A stretch of DNA of 64,000 nucleotides from Anthoceros angustus (lineage: Eukaryota; Streptophyta; Anthocerotopsida; Anthocerotales; Anthocerotaceae), in NCBI GenBank assembly GCA_010909165.1, contig VJWM01000044.1, positions 1,364,001 to 1,428,000 on the forward strand. Reading direction: 5' to 3'. The position numbers were made by a program, and so were the translations under genes. How positions within the stretch are numbered: the stretch's first letter is position 1; the number at the start of each line of letters is the position of its first letter. Positions 49,551 through 63,998 of the stretch are shown here, one piece after another. The notes beneath the pieces are model-generated. The model saw only the letters and a program-made list of their open reading frames with translations. It did not search any database and was not told where the DNA came from.

Positions 49551-50985
49551 ATCTGGTCGTATGAATTAGAACAGCCAAAGCATTGAAGGCTTTTAATTTC
49601 CAACTAACAATAAAACTTATGCACACTCAAGGCATTTCAGCTATCATGTAATAAGCTAATTACAAATGTGCTTTCTTAGGGTGATTAAGAAACGGACGAC
49701 GAGCAGATCTAAGAATCAAACTTCCATGAAGAACAAGAGAATGACATTCATCAAATTGAGCTGTTGTTAATTCTTTGCTTATGAATCGTATTATAGTGCA
49801 AGAGATTAATACATCTCAATTATTCTTTGATCCATCCAAAATTATGCTTGCATGAAGCATATCCAAAAAATATACAATGGATATGACGAATTTATCGCTA
49901 TAAGGTGATAATTTTGTTAGAGTTATAGCAATTCTATAATGTTAGAAGGTTTATGCTGATGAAATATTCACAACAAGATTCTAGTTCATCAACATAAGCG
50001 TATCCAGTTGACCAGCATATATTTGCCAATATCTTTTACATATATTATTATTATAAATACTATTTATCTCTTTTAATTATGTATATATATTATAAAAATA
50101 AAAAAATATGAATAAATATCAACAGCTTTTTTGGTCAACTATAATCATCAAGCTTTATGGCAGTATCTAACAATAATGCATGTTATATGAGTATGGTTCT
50201 TTCTCACTGGTAAAATACAATTCTGCTTCCTCTTCTAGTACTTGTTAACATTATGTCATGAGGCGCTTTAGTATATATGTAGGTATATGATGAACCTATC
50301 TACCATTAGGGGAGATCCCGAGGTGATATCTATTTAAATAGAAACAACACTTTCTGATTGCTTATTTCATTTATAGAATTTAATTCTTACAAAATTAATA
50401 AGAATTTTTAGTCACGGAAAAAGAAGTATATCCATCAATAAGCTGATCCTATATTTCAACTTAATCACAAAACTAAGATCAAAGTATTGAAAAAAATATC
50501 AAGATGGAACATATAAAATCATTTCTTATATTTTAAGAATAGAGATACTTTTGGTTACTTTAGTTTTGTACGACATCATTGATACTCATAGATATGTTGT
50601 CTTGGATTGTTTGAAAATTCTAAATATCCAAGTCAACAACTAGACAAGCAAGTGTAACACAAGTGGATGGGTTACTTTTGGGATAAGGATCTAGCTAGAT
50701 TACTTTTGGGATAGTATCAACGTTCCTCATGCTCATCTTAAGGAGCGCACAGGAGTTGGCATGTCTCCACCTGCCCTCCTTGAAGTTGTCAATATAATAT
50801 ATAAAACTTTAAAATCTGTATAAATTTAAGACAATCAAAGCTTTGAGACAAACTTTGAGACGTACTATTTCAGGAATGTAGGTACCTAGTAGGTTAGTGG
50901 GTTTATTGTGCGATCCGGCATGAATAAGCTGTTATCTAAGTGCCCTAAGTTTATAATAGATTTAAGCGCTGTCTGTACGTGGTGA
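49551..50985. other. AT-rich spacer between the two DUF26 genes
   Basis: Very AT-rich, with TATATATTAT runs near 50040-50110. No open frame of note and no repeat array seen. Confidence 0.7.
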
Positions 50986-51432
50986 TCAAGGGCCAAGCCC
51001 TGTGAGGCAGTTGCCGAACATGGTGGCGTCGAGGCGGAGACAGCAGTCAGTCCCGGCGGAAGCTCGCCCCCATCGGGCGCTGCTGCAATGTGACGTGAGC
51101 TCGTTAGACACACGGTTCAGACAGGACGTGCAACCTGTTCGGCTCAAGGTGTCACTGCAGGCGCCCCGTGCATAAGCTATCGGGCCGGTGTCGATGTAGA
51201 CGGAAAGCCCATAGTCGTAGCCCTGATAGGCCGTCTGCGCAACCACTTCGTCCACCGCCACGCCGGTGGTGAAATCGAACAATGAGCCTGACTGGTCGGT
51301 TGCTTCCTTGCACTTCACAGTCACATCTGTTCCAGCGACAGCAGGAAGAGCCAGGCTCGCGAGAAAGACGAGGAAAGTGAATTCCGCAAGCTTTGCTGCG
51401 CTTTTAGTTGAGGAAGTAGCACTAGCCATCAT
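50986..51432 (-). CDS. Small secreted DUF26 (Gnk2-type) protein, GC-rich paralogue
   Basis: One exon encodes 148 residues (147 from the second Met at 51429). The signal peptide core is FTFLVFLASLALPAVAG. The single DUF26 domain has C92-x8-C101-x2-C104 in the phrase CSDTLSRTGCTSC, plus downstream cysteines in HCSSARWG and TDCCLRL. The GY-Y and V-V-TGPIA region lines up loosely with GYTYSTSTVAP in the neighbour. Overall identity is low, so the two genes are old tandem paralogues or independent arrivals. Codon use is strongly G/C-ending, unlike its neighbour. Expected location is the cell wall space. Confidence 0.85.
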   Translation of the reverse strand: MMASATSSTKSAAKLAEFTFLVFLASLALPAVAGTDVTVKCKEATDQSGSLFDFTTGVAVDEVVAQTAYQGYDYGLSVYIDTGPIAYARGACSDTLSRTGCTSCLNRVSNELTSHCSSARWGRASAGTDCCLRLDATMFGNCLTGLGP

Positions 51433-51612
51433 CCGCTGCTGTCAGTGCTAAGATCAATACGAAGCCAACCGGCGAAGGATGTGCAAAAAGGAAGCCGGAT
51501 CGGAATCCGGCCGCTCACCTCCTAGGGCACAAGAGAATCGTGATTCGGGGAAAGTTGATGTTTGGACGCATCACTGACGTGGTAGGATGCGTTTAGGGTT
51601 GAGGTCATGGGG

Positions 51613-54020
51613 CTACTCCTGCTTTGAGTGGAGCTTGACGGCTTCGATCACTGCGGAGAAGTCTTGGTCCCCGAGGCCCCAGGCCTTGGCGAGTTTGTAT
51701 AGTTCGTTAACCGAAGCAGCAACCGGCGTGGGCTGGTCCACTTGCTCCGCCATTGCCAGAGCGAGCCGCAGATCCTGCACGTTAACGGCAGCGTTGGGAC
51801 TTGAGAGGTGAGAAAACGGCAGTTAACTGAACCTGGATTAACATTTGGGAATCAGGTTTTTACCTTCTGCTGATGCTTCAAGGGGAATGCTGGTGGGTAC
51901 ACGCCCTTCACCATCGTGGGACCCTTCATGGTCCACATGGGAGCGCTTATGGCGCCCTGTGACAGAACCTATAACACACAAGAACGAGACAGGGTGTTTG
52001 GAGCCGCAGAAGGGAAGGAAGGAAGAAGGAAGTAAGTGTGAGATTCACCTCAATGATGGTTTGCTGATCCAGTCCGACTTTGCTCCCGAGGACTAAGCCT
52101 TCAGAGAAAGAGGCCATCATGCTGCCGTCCGAACCATACATGTGGTGACAGGGCACCAACAGAATTAGATGGAGCTGCTGGACACTTCTTCACTCAAGAC
52201 ACACTGAAACGCAGTGACGAGATAGTCGAACCTCCCCATGATCATGTTCACCACAAGCTTCATAGCTGCGCCTTTGCCGATATCGCCTAGGAAGAACCGT
52301 GACTGCACACCAGACATGGGCCATGAATGGATGGGCCCTGTATGACACAGAGCTCTTCCATCATGACAGTAGTGCTCAACACCATCCGACGACCATAGTT
52401 TGCAGTACCTTGCCCATGACGTCTAATATAGGCGCTGCTTGGTCGTACAGCTCCTTGTCCCCTGCCAGATTGCTTTTAGGCATTCATCCTCAAGCCGGAC
52501 CTGTTTCATGAAAAGGCCACTGGGGCAGCGATGTTTTACTCACCAGCTGTCAGGAAAATCAACTTGCCTTCTTCTGCAGGCTTCTTGGAGCCTGAAACGG
52601 GAGCCTGATGATGAAGAGAAGCATGGTGAACACTATTCCTTGAACAAAAGGTTCACGGTGGAACTTGATCCACACACAGATATCTATCTTGATGATGCTG
52701 CGAGTGTGCAGCTAGGAAACAGAAACAGATCCTCACAAGCACGAGATTGTCCATGTACCAGAATACCTCGAGGAACAAGGCGCCAGTTGAAGCAACAGCT
52801 TCATAAATAGCTTTTGATGTTTCTCCATCCACCGTTGAGACGTCAACGTACCTGTTATGGTCTCCAAACATACGTGAAACTACTTAGAGGCTTACATTGC
52901 ATTCTAGTAGCTTCACAATCGAAACAATCGTCAATACAGCATTAGCGTCCAATGCATGTGCAGGGACTGAGGGCCGTTTCACTGACCAAAACATTTTGAA
53001 TGCAAGGATGGACTACATAATATAAAGGTCTGGTACCCTTTTCCCTTGCCTAATCCCGAAATGGCTCCATCAGCTCCGGAGGCGACCTCAATCTAACACA
53101 AGGTAACACAACTTAGAGGAGCCACAGGAATACCAATATTAGTCATTACCGTGCTCACAGCATATGCGATGGGGAAAAAGATAGAGCGATACTGAACTGC
53201 GGCTGCTGGATCTGCTAACATTGCGAACGTGATGTCACAAGCCGAAGCAGTCTCTGCAGGGGTTTTCCCATGTCTGCATGCAGTGCATAACTTGTCCTGG
53301 TTAGGCTCTTCAAAACTGCCTTCATGAACGAAGCAAGTCAGTAACACTACGATACAATCAACCACCACTTATCCTACTTGGCTCCTTCTTCCACAAGCTG
53401 CTCACACTTGCTGGCAGTCCTGTTCCAAACAGTCACATCGTATCTGCCATTTGTGCTAGCAGATTAGTTCGAGCACACCAAGGCTTGATGAAGTGGACGA
53501 GAAGGCAAGATGATAACTCCACTATTTAGAAGTTAGACACCTACCCTGCTTTCAAGAGATTGCGGACCATGGCAGTGCCCATGATACCCAGTCCTAAGAA
53601 ACCAACAGTTGGAAGACTTCCACTTTCTTCTGTGGAGTGGCCTCAAACGGTGAGGGACAGCACAAACTCTGATGATTTTACAGTAAAGCTGAAAGAAAAA
53701 CCGAGCTTATCGATTATCGCAAACCATCTGGCACGTTGTTGATTTTCACCTGATGATCCAGAGCTTGCTCTGACGGTGAAAGCCCTCCGCGTGAGAAGGG
53801 GCCCCTGCTGCAGACATTCCAGACGAAGTCGAGGGGAAGAGAAGATGGGCAAGCCACTCCTACAGACCCGTCTCCCGAGGGGAAAGCCTACGAACGTGGA
53901 CGGTCTAGGAGGCAGGAAATCGGAGGTGCATACAAGTGGGTGCGGCAGGCGCAGCAATCTGACTTTGGCCAGACCTGTCATGGCTGCTGCCGATGCTGCT
54001 GGAGCAGAGCGAACATACAT
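51613..54020 (-). CDS. Glyoxylate/succinic semialdehyde reductase, plastid-targeted type (GLYR)
   Basis: Twelve exons in phase (54020-53750, 53641-53545, 53443-53378, 53273-53198, 53092-53037, 52851-52767, 52604-52544, 52461-52409, 52302-52232, 52121-52049, 51968-51864, 51774-51613) encode 391 residues. The family uses NADPH to reduce glyoxylate to glycolate and succinic semialdehyde to gamma-hydroxybutyrate. About 90 residues of Ser/Arg/Leu-rich leader look like an organelle transit peptide. The Rossmann motif is GFLGLGIMG (104-112), with Ser194 in GYVDVST and the catalytic Lys270 in GAAMKLVVN with Asn274. The C-terminus LGDQDFSAVIEAVK matches plant GLYR1/2. The donor after exon 4 (GCA|GTTCAG) is weak, but the phase and the family phrase AIEVASG support it. 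An alternative start is Met14. Confidence 0.93.
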
Positions 54021-54493
54021 AAGGCTTTGTTGTTGGGATTTGGTTGTCTTATCCGATAATTTTCAGATCAGTTGCAATGCGGATAAATAACATTACAACG
54101 CGAATAAATATCATTCAATGTGCTCTGAACTGTACAGTATAGACCTGCTCGGGGACCTCTGGGAGTGTCGACTTGAAGTTTGCCAGGGCATTGGTTAGCA
54201 TCAGGGAGAGGCCTTTCGCAATCAGACGCCGTGTAAATCAACACGGCTCGGACGGTTTCAGGAGAACCCTGATACATATGGTACATGTCTGTGAGTTTGA
54301 CGGGTTCCAGACCAGTTTATCTTGACCTGTGAGTGGCGCACGGGCGAAGTCTAAACTGAATTTCCATCTTGAACCATCAGGAATTCGATTCATACAAAGC
54401 AAGAATCACGACAGTCTCAAGAGTTCTGCGCTTCTCGACTGTTTGCTGAGGATCAAGGATTTCAGGTGAGTGGCAGATGAGGCACATCCGCTT
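54021..54493. other. Spacer between GLYR and CDKD genes
   Basis: Promoter and leader of the minus-strand GLYR gene on the left; 3-prime region of CDKD on the right. No other feature seen. Confidence 0.6.
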
Positions 54494-56326
54494 TCAACAT
54501 TGATGTGACAAAGCCAAGTCCATGTCCAGCTTTCTTTTCAGGTAAGACCTGTCAGTGCTGCACAACACATACATGCAGAGCAAGTTAACACGGCCCCGAG
54601 AGCAATCCTTTGCTTTATTTACCAGAAGGCAGACACAGCAAGAAGAGCTGTAAACAGCGAAGTTATGCAGGCAAACGGGACAGACCTATTCAAAGTTGGC
54701 CGAGGCGGAATTGCTGAACCACCTGTGGTGCGGGGTTCTACTGACATAGGCACCGCACTTGTCTCGATCGGAGTTGCACCAATCATGTCTCTGTTAGGCC
54801 TGCCTGATGAGTGGACATCGCCTCCAGCCCCAGGAGGTATCGATAACCTTCTGGCTTTGCTGGCTGGGGAGAGAATAATGGGGCCACCCGGAGAAGCTAA
54901 GAGATCCGGCGGCTTGTTGGTTGCCTCTGGTCGCCGCGGCGGTCTTGGAAGAAAGGCGGCCTTGGTTGGGGCAGGCTCACAGACAAAGTATCTGTCAGAT
55001 GCAAATGAAATGTCAGCAAAGTATCACATACTGAGGGAAACGTGGTAGACAGGGGGAGCAAGTAAGGAACCTGTGATCCAATGCATGCTGGGCTGTGATT
55101 CTAGACTTGGGGTCATACGTGAACATCTTTGAGAGGAGGTCTAGGCAGTCATCACTGGCCATGGGAAAAAGGGTTCTCAAGGGAACCGGTGCACAGAACT
55201 GGTACTCCACATAATCTGGGAGTGAAGTCATGTCAGGCCATTGAGACTCTCTCGGAGTGCCGAGAACAGAGAAGATCTTCCCAAGTTGATCAATGTCACT
55301 GGAACCCTGCAAGACAGAATTCAGCTCAGTACACCTGCCAAGAGCAGAAAGGTAACGCACTACCAGCTAGATGAGTCACATGCACAACGATGCGACCAAC
55401 CTGTAGAAAGGGTCTTCTCAAGAGGAGCTCAGCAAAAATGCATGCCGCAGCCCAGACATCAACAGCAGCACCGTATTGTTTGCTTCCAAACAGCAATTCC
55501 GGAGCTCTATACCATCTAGCGAATACCTGACACCATAAATTCAATTCCCAGAACAGTTAGCATCGGCAGCACCATGAAGCTCGGAGACCCAGAAACTGCG
55601 GACCCACTGTCTACCTGATGCGTGAAAGTTCTGTCAGGACTTCCAAATATCCGAGCAAGTCCAAAATCGGCCAGCTTGAGATGGCCATCCGAAGCTATTA
55701 ACAAGTTGTTGGGTTTCAGATCCCTGCAATCACGGAGACAGGCCAAAGCTCAGTGCCCCTGCCCCCACCCAGGACACCACATCAAACCCACCAGAGCACC
55801 ATGCCCATACCCTGACAAACCCACTGACCTGTGCAAGACCCACTTCTTATGGCAGTGGTTCAAGCCCCTCAGCGTCATTTGCATGTAAGACTTGACATCA
55901 GCTGCCGACAGCACAATATTCCGATCCCTTATCACCGCTTCCAAATCGCTCTCCATGAACTCAAACACGAGATGTAAGTTCCGCTTGTGCGGGTACACAT
56001 CCACCAGCTCGATGATGTTGGGGTCCGAGAGCTCCTTCAGCAGCTTGATTTCCCTCAGGGCAGTGAAATTCACGCCCTCCTTCACCTTCCCTAATCTAAT
56101 CTTTTTCACAGCCACCGTGCGGTTCGTCTGCAAAAACGCAAGCGCGCCAGCAACCCAAGAACCCACCACAGTGAGCTCCACCGACAAAGAACCCACAAAC
56201 CCAAAAAGAAGAACCACCCAGCCTAGTCTCCGCATCCCGGCTCACCTCCCGGTCCAGCGCCTTGAACACAACCCCGTAGGTGCCCTCCCCCAGGGTCACC
56301 CCCTTCACATACCGCGTCAACGCCAT
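54494..56326 (-). CDS. Cyclin-dependent kinase D (CDK-activating kinase, CDK7-like)
   Basis: Seven exons in phase (56326-56246, 56127-55829, 55723-55615, 55526-55401, 55306-55071, 54991-54686, 54548-54494) encode 403 residues. CDKD with cyclin H and MAT1 phosphorylates CDK T-loops and, in TFIIH, the RNA polymerase II tail. The Gly loop is GEGTYGVV and the catalytic Lys is K35 (AVKK). The PSTAIRE-equivalent helix is NFTALREIK, characteristic of CDKD. The catalytic loop is HRDLKPNN (D128) and DFG is D146. The T-loop phrase [20 protein letters not shown] has S155 and the activating T161 (CDK7 T170 position). The last tiny exon adds [11 protein letters not shown], the usual CDKD nuclear-type tail. 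Without it the frame runs on into a meaningless hydrophobic end. Length matches plant CDKDs. Confidence 0.95.
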
Positions 56327-58800
56327 CCGTGCCTCCCCCCGTCTCCTCCAGCCTGCCTGCCTGCCTTTCCCCTCACCTCCCTTCCGCCCTGGCGCTCACC
56401 ATGAGGGTGGTCGGATGCCGCAGCCCGGTGAATGCGTGCCTGCCTCCCTGGCTGCCGGGTCCGCCATGCTGGTGGGCACGAGCTCCTCTCGCACGGGCTG
56501 CAGCGGCAGCGGCAGCAGCAGGAATCCAAGTCATGCGGCCCGGCTCTGGCCTGCCCTCCCTGGCCTCCCACTGGGTTGTCCGCAGCCGAAGCCGAAGCCG
56601 CAGCCGCAGCGAGGACTATGTCCTGCAGAAAGGTAGACGAGCCCGAGCCGAGGTCGAGATGCGTAGAGCCGCAGCAATCTTTGATGAGGCCAAAGCGGCC
56701 CCGAGGGAGCAAAGCAACCCAGCAGGCTCGCTACTAGCCGTTAACGGACAAGCAGAGAGAGGTCTGCACCTCCACGTGTGCCGCACAGTGCACTCGCCGT
56801 TGCACCGGCCCAGCCCTTCACTCCTCAACGTCGTTTATCTCCACCATCGCTCTCATCACCCAGTCAACGGTCACTTCCTCGCATTCCTCCCCTTGCTTTG
56901 CTTTGCACTCGCAAAATCTCACTTTGCCACACTAGATAACCATTAGGCTTCCCGCATTATTATACCCACTCATTTATCTACACATATATAGACGCGTAAA
57001 TTGCTTTCAATGATAATCACTATACAAAGGTGAACCTATCTCCGGTTGTAAATTATTAAATCGTTGGTTATGTTATGCTGGCAAACAGTAGGCAGAACAC
57101 TAGCATCGTGGCATGATTTGTCTTTTCCTTTTGCCTTTTCGACGAGGATAAACTACTATGTAAAGATGATGACCACATTCAATTAAGATATGGGGACAGG
57201 CTGCTATAACTTAAAGTGATTGACGCGTGCAGCACTGAAAGTGATGAGGCTATTTCATCATGTAGCAACATTGCATTTCAAGCTACTTTGGCTTTCCAAA
57301 TCTTGGAGCCCGACCGAAGCATAAAGGCCAGCCATTATGCTGCGTTTAACTTGCACTTGCATATTGATCTCCTGTGTGCTATAATTTGGTGCTGGCTTGG
57401 GAATTTTTCATTTCATGCTACCTTGTTTTCGATCTAGATCGAATTGTTACTCATTGTTACTCTGCCCCCCTTAGCTTACAAGTGCGGCTTGATGTGCTAT
57501 AAGGTTGCTTGTGTAAGGTTGTAGCTTATGTTTTTTCTGCGTGGTTATGACGCCCATGAGACATTTTGTGGAGTTATGTGGAGTCTTATGTGAAATGATT
57601 TGTGGCTTAACTTGTTTTTGTTCATTGGCAAGAACTTGAATATTTTCCACGAGACTATGATACGAGGGACCTATTTGCACAGTTGATGCCAAAGATGCTA
57701 GTTCCCAGCAATATGAGGAAGAGAGCCACCATTAGAGGCAAGCAAAGGGTGTGGGCGGTATAAAGAAAAACCACATCTTTAGGTGTTGCACAAGAATACT
57801 TGTAGTAGAGTGAGTAGCAATAATAGTACTACACCTTCGATTACTACCATCCGTACTTCCTCTTTCCAAAAGTTCTGAAAATTGATGTTTATTTGCTCAT
57901 AATTCCTACGCAAATGATCGAGATTGTTCACTAGATTTAGCGAAGCTTTTTTCACCTAATCGGATAGAAATGAACAAAAACTGGAAGGAGATCGCTGCCC
58001 TTATATTCATGAGATGGGTTTGGTCTAATTTCGCAGGCGATCAATGAGTTGTGTTCTATAGAAAAAGGAGTATATAATGAGTAAAAATGTATAACGGGTA
58101 GGTATATGATGAGTAAAGTAGATGAAAATATATAATGCGTAAAGTGGATGAGAATAGGTGAAATGCGTACAATGCAAATTGTGTCCGAGAAAAAAACGAG
58201 AGCCGGTTAAACATCTTCCGAATCACTTTCCCCCATAAATCAGGGAAATGTATCAGGCATCCTGGAGTGCCTGAGGTTAAACCACTTATCCGGAGTGCCT
58301 GGGGCGTTTGGGGCCAAATTTCTTAGTCAGACACAATGCCAAAGTGACCGAGTTAGCCTACGACATACAGCTGGAAGAACATTGCTTGTGATATGTTTGG
58401 CTACATTTCGAACCGCATGAAACGCCATTTCATCTTCACGTTCAATGGAGCACCAATTTGTATCCAAGAGCAAAGTCAGAGTCAGTGACTATTTTTCGAC
58501 CTGATACCCTTCAGCGAGTTGCCAAGGACACCCCATTGCTGAAAGGAGTCACATAGCGACAAAGATCCCGGTGTGGCCCGACCTGGTACCCTTCAGCGAG
58601 TTGCCAAGGACACCCCATGCTCAAAGCAGTCATATGACGACACAGAGATCCCGTTGTAGCCAACTGAGCCACTCACAGTCTCTCTATGTAGTTGACAGTC
58701 AGGCCGAATATCCTGAGGAGCTGACAACCACTCGTCAAATCTGGACCTAGACATTCAAAGAAGGCATCCTAGAATTAGAAGGGAAACTTCACGAGTGCAG
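56327..58800. other. Intergenic DNA between CDKD and YY1 genes
   Basis: The first 600 bases are GC-rich, with CTGCCTGCCTGCC runs, and form the CDKD promoter. The rest is AT-rich with no recognised gene. A short direct duplication lies near 58.5 kb. Confidence 0.6.
58502..58662. repeat. Two-copy direct repeat, ~81-base unit
   Basis: The phrase CCTTCAGCGAGTTGCCAAGG and the following CACCCCAT...AAAG-AGTCA...GATCCCG-TGT segment occur at about 58502 and 58583, about 85-90 percent alike by eye. Confidence 0.8.
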
Positions 58801-60651
<1,851 letters not shown>

Positions 60652-60700
60652 GTCTACCCTTCTACTCCTCACCAACTCAATTCCGCTTGAGTCCCACCAT

Positions 60701-60710
60701 GCATATATAG
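60701..60710 (-). promoter_or_regulatory. TATA-box-like element of the YY1 gene
   Basis: Read on the minus strand, CTATATATGC lies about 50 bases before the ATG at 60651. If used, it implies a leader of only 20 or so bases, so a longer transcript from further upstream is equally possible. Confidence 0.3.
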
Positions 60711-62882
60711 ACCACCGATTCGTATGACAAACCGCCCTTTTCGATAGCTCATGCCGTGAATCTACAAACGTAGGTATTTTGATATTATTCTTGAGGCCGC
60801 AGCAAGGCTTTCGATTTCTTCGTCGGCTTCCCGGTGACCAGACTGACCGATGTTGATACTGCCAGTCTTGTGGGTCACTCGGAAGCCATGCGTACAAAGG
60901 GAAATCCTGATATATGGGCTCGCACCACTAACTTAGAAGGAAGTAGACGCGACGAGGAAGCGGAGAATCCGATTAGGTCTGTACATCTATATTGTGTCCA
61001 AGGAGCCTGGAGGCAACGCAATCTTCTATAACAATCCGCGTCCATTTTAACGCCGTTCAAAATGTAGCCACTAAGTTAGTTAGAGAACCCAATTGGAAAA
61101 TCTTACAAGCACATGGCCTTGGTTCACTTCCTGCCTTTCTTTACTGGGAATGCGGCTTTATCTTCCATGTATCCGAGATGCATCTTGTTAGTTGTCCCAA
61201 TGAACGGGATCAATGTATCACCCATTACTCATTGGCCATGCCATGTTTGTAATGGCTTGTGAAGTTGATACTTATGTGGGTTGGAGGGAATTTTGGTACA
61301 CTCTTGGTACAGATTGGACGGCGAAGGTTGCCATTTACTTAGTTCGAGGGTGACCAAGAGTTTCCATACAAGAGACTCCATTTCTAAATCGGTCTAGGGT
61401 GACTAAGTCTGACCATACAAGACACTCCATTTCTATTTCTAATGGCCCCCGGCCCCATAGGTATAGCCTTTGGCTGCTCTTTATCTTGCTATAGCATTTC
61501 CTTTATCTCGATAGCAACTTGCTAGATAATATTTGTATTTTCTAGATATCTATTCTATAAATATCCCTTGTCTCTTTTGTGTTAATCCTAACATTCTAAG
61601 ACTAATATCTATGGACAAATCCTTCTGTCCATACTCATCCACATGCCACATACAAGAGACTGCATTTCTAAATAGATTAACCATCCAGGTCCAGGTTGGG
61701 CAGCAGCAGGGATGCTGGCTTTACAGGTCTTGAAGTTAAGGGGTATGCGAGTAGGGTACCTCTTCACCTGTTTGCCTTGAAGACCTATCGACATTGGTTA
61801 AGGACTTTAATAAATTCCTCAAGTGTTATGCTAAACCCTATGATGCTAGCAAGCACGGTGCAAAGGCTATCTCTTTCCTAAGCTGACATTCCTTCGGCAA
61901 CCGGCCTTCGTTGCCTGCCAAGGGCAACCACAGCAGATGATGCATCCTTTCAATTTTCCTACACATGACATTGCCGATGCAATATTAAAAAGGGAGCTTA
62001 GTTACTCCTTTTTATTGCGACCCTTAGTGGCCTCCCCATGATGTCCTTTCGAGATGGGCTCGCTCCCTGTCACCTCTCCTCCTTCATTAACGTTTTATGC
62101 TTTCCTAAAAGAAAATTTCATAACTGGTAATTTGCTCCTTATCGACTACGTGGCAGATTGCTTTCGCCACTTCAAAGAGCTTTGAAAATTGAAGTGTATG
62201 TGGAGAGGTTTCTCAGACTACGTGGCAGATTGCTTTCGCCACTTCAAAGAGCTTTGAAAATTGAAGTGTATGTGGAGAGGTTTCTCAAAATAGTCACAAT
62301 GACGCCATGAGTGTCCGAGATAGAAAAATCTAACCCCCTTTTCTATGCTAGTGTTATTTGCTCAACGTTTTCATAGAGCTTGAACTCAATGCATGATAAG
62401 CACATAGAACATGACTACCGTTTGTCCAGAGCTACAGCCAGCCATCAAGATTTTTACAATTTTTTTCCCAGTCACCAGAGGCCTCAATTTACAAAAATAT
62501 ATTTTTCTCCCACTCACCCGAGGGCTCAAAGTAGCTGAATGTACTCAGATTGAATAGGACACCATGGGTTACATTATCACAATCGTCTCGTACATGTGTA
62601 CCGAAGGACCGGGTTTCCGCGCTTTGTTCCAATAAAGAGCTCTCGCTTTGCTTACACCTCGCCGATCACCGTCACTTTCAAATCATGGCAATTGGATTAA
62701 GCTGGGAGCGCACTGCTTGGCTGTGGCGTCCGCAATTGCTAATAAACCATAGAATGAGGCCATCCTACCACACGAGCCGGATTTCTAGCAGGTCCAAATT
62801 GTATCAAGGTACTACCTCTCCGGTGATAACAGGGTACAGACAGCCGTGATCCGTTCCAAGGCCTAGGCGCAGAGGCCGCAGG
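60711..62882. other. Intergenic DNA between YY1 and mitoferrin genes
   Basis: YY1 promoter region, then AT-rich DNA with no recognised gene. It contains repeated phrases of the type GTGACTAAG...CATACAAGA...ACTCCATTTC near 61350-61440 and a 72-base duplication. Confidence 0.6.
62144..62287. repeat. Perfect 72-base tandem duplication
   Basis: 62144-62215 and 62216-62287 are identical by eye, beginning GACTACGTGGCAGATTGCTT. Confidence 0.96.
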
Positions 62883-63998
62883 CTAATGGCCTTGCTTCTC
62901 GTTCCAGTGCTGGAGAAGGTCCTTGCTAGCTTCGTAGGTCGACCAGCAGATGGCTGCGGCAGGGGTGTGGAACATCACACGTGGTCTCAAGCCCTTCCAC
63001 AGCGCCCATGTACCCTCGTGTGCTACAATCTTTCGAACAACATCCAAAATTGATGTGCTGTGAAAACGCTCCGCACCACAAACTCCCTGCATTCGCACAG
63101 CTGGTTCGTTAGGCCCAATTGCGTCCAGCTAGTCAAACAGAATTGCATCAAGAAAGGAGACCGACCGAGTGCTGGCACTTTATATGAGAGGTTAAATCTT
63201 GCAAAGTACCTGAGTTTGCAAACGTGTCTTCACAACATCCAAGGGCGTGGTGATAGCACTCGCAAGGGCTCCAGCCACCCCACCAGCCGTCATATGTGTA
63301 AATAAAGTTTCGTCATCTGACTGAGAGACAGCCTTCTTTGCTGCCTCATATGAAGCAAAATGCACAGCGGTGAACGGGATGTTCATCATGACTGTCGTCC
63401 TGTAAGATGCATAAAAGGCCCTAATACCCTCGTGCTTCAGCATCTGTCTGACGCAGTCTACAAGACCCCTGTAAGGACTTTGCTTCAGCTGCAACCTTTG
63501 CTTTACAACATCCATGGGAGTCAGAACTGCATCACTGGCTGTAGTTGCAACCGCCCCTGCCAATGCATGGGCAAAGGGATGATGGCCCTCCCTGTTACCT
63601 CCAAACTTCTCCTTGCAGACCTCATAGACTGAAAAGTAGACAGCATGTGCTGGTCCAGCTCCTAGTCCCATTGCTCCAATTCCTCTGTACAACCCTGAAG
63701 CACCCTCACTCTTCAGTATGGAAGAAAAAGCTCTCGACACTTGAGTTTTAGCACCAGGAGCGGACAAAACTTGCATGCGTGTCTTAACTGTATCAATAGG
63801 GAACATGGCCATGTGTTCCACCATTCCTGCTACAGATCCAGCGAGCATGTGCTGTTTAAACGTAACGTCATACGAAACTGGGTCTCTCCGTATTTGAGGG
63901 GATTGGTCGTCAATATCCTTCACTGCAACACCTTTGTCACCTGTATACCATTTCTGCCAACCGTTTGCCCCATTATCCTTCAGCACATCACCTTCCAT
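62883..63998 (-). CDS. Mitoferrin-type mitochondrial iron carrier
   Basis: Two exons in phase (63998-63210, 63086-62883) encode 330 residues. Mitoferrins (SLC25A28/37; plant MIT1/MIT2) import iron across the inner mitochondrial membrane. Three mitochondrial-carrier repeats carry signatures PIDTVKTRMQ, PMDVVKQRLQ and PLDVVKTRLQ. The AGSVAGMVEHMAMFPIDTVK, VMMNIPFTAVHF and AICWSTYEASKD phrases are typical of mitoferrin. Length fits the plant family (about 325-335). The chosen ATG is only two bases inside the window, so an upstream in-frame start or 5-prime exon cannot be excluded. Confidence 0.93.

Noticed and set aside
54619-54685. Read-through C-terminus of CDKD ending in a hydrophobic peptide
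   Set aside because: Splicing at 54686 to 54548 gives the family-typical KRKLDMDL tail in phase, so the read-through is intron sequence.
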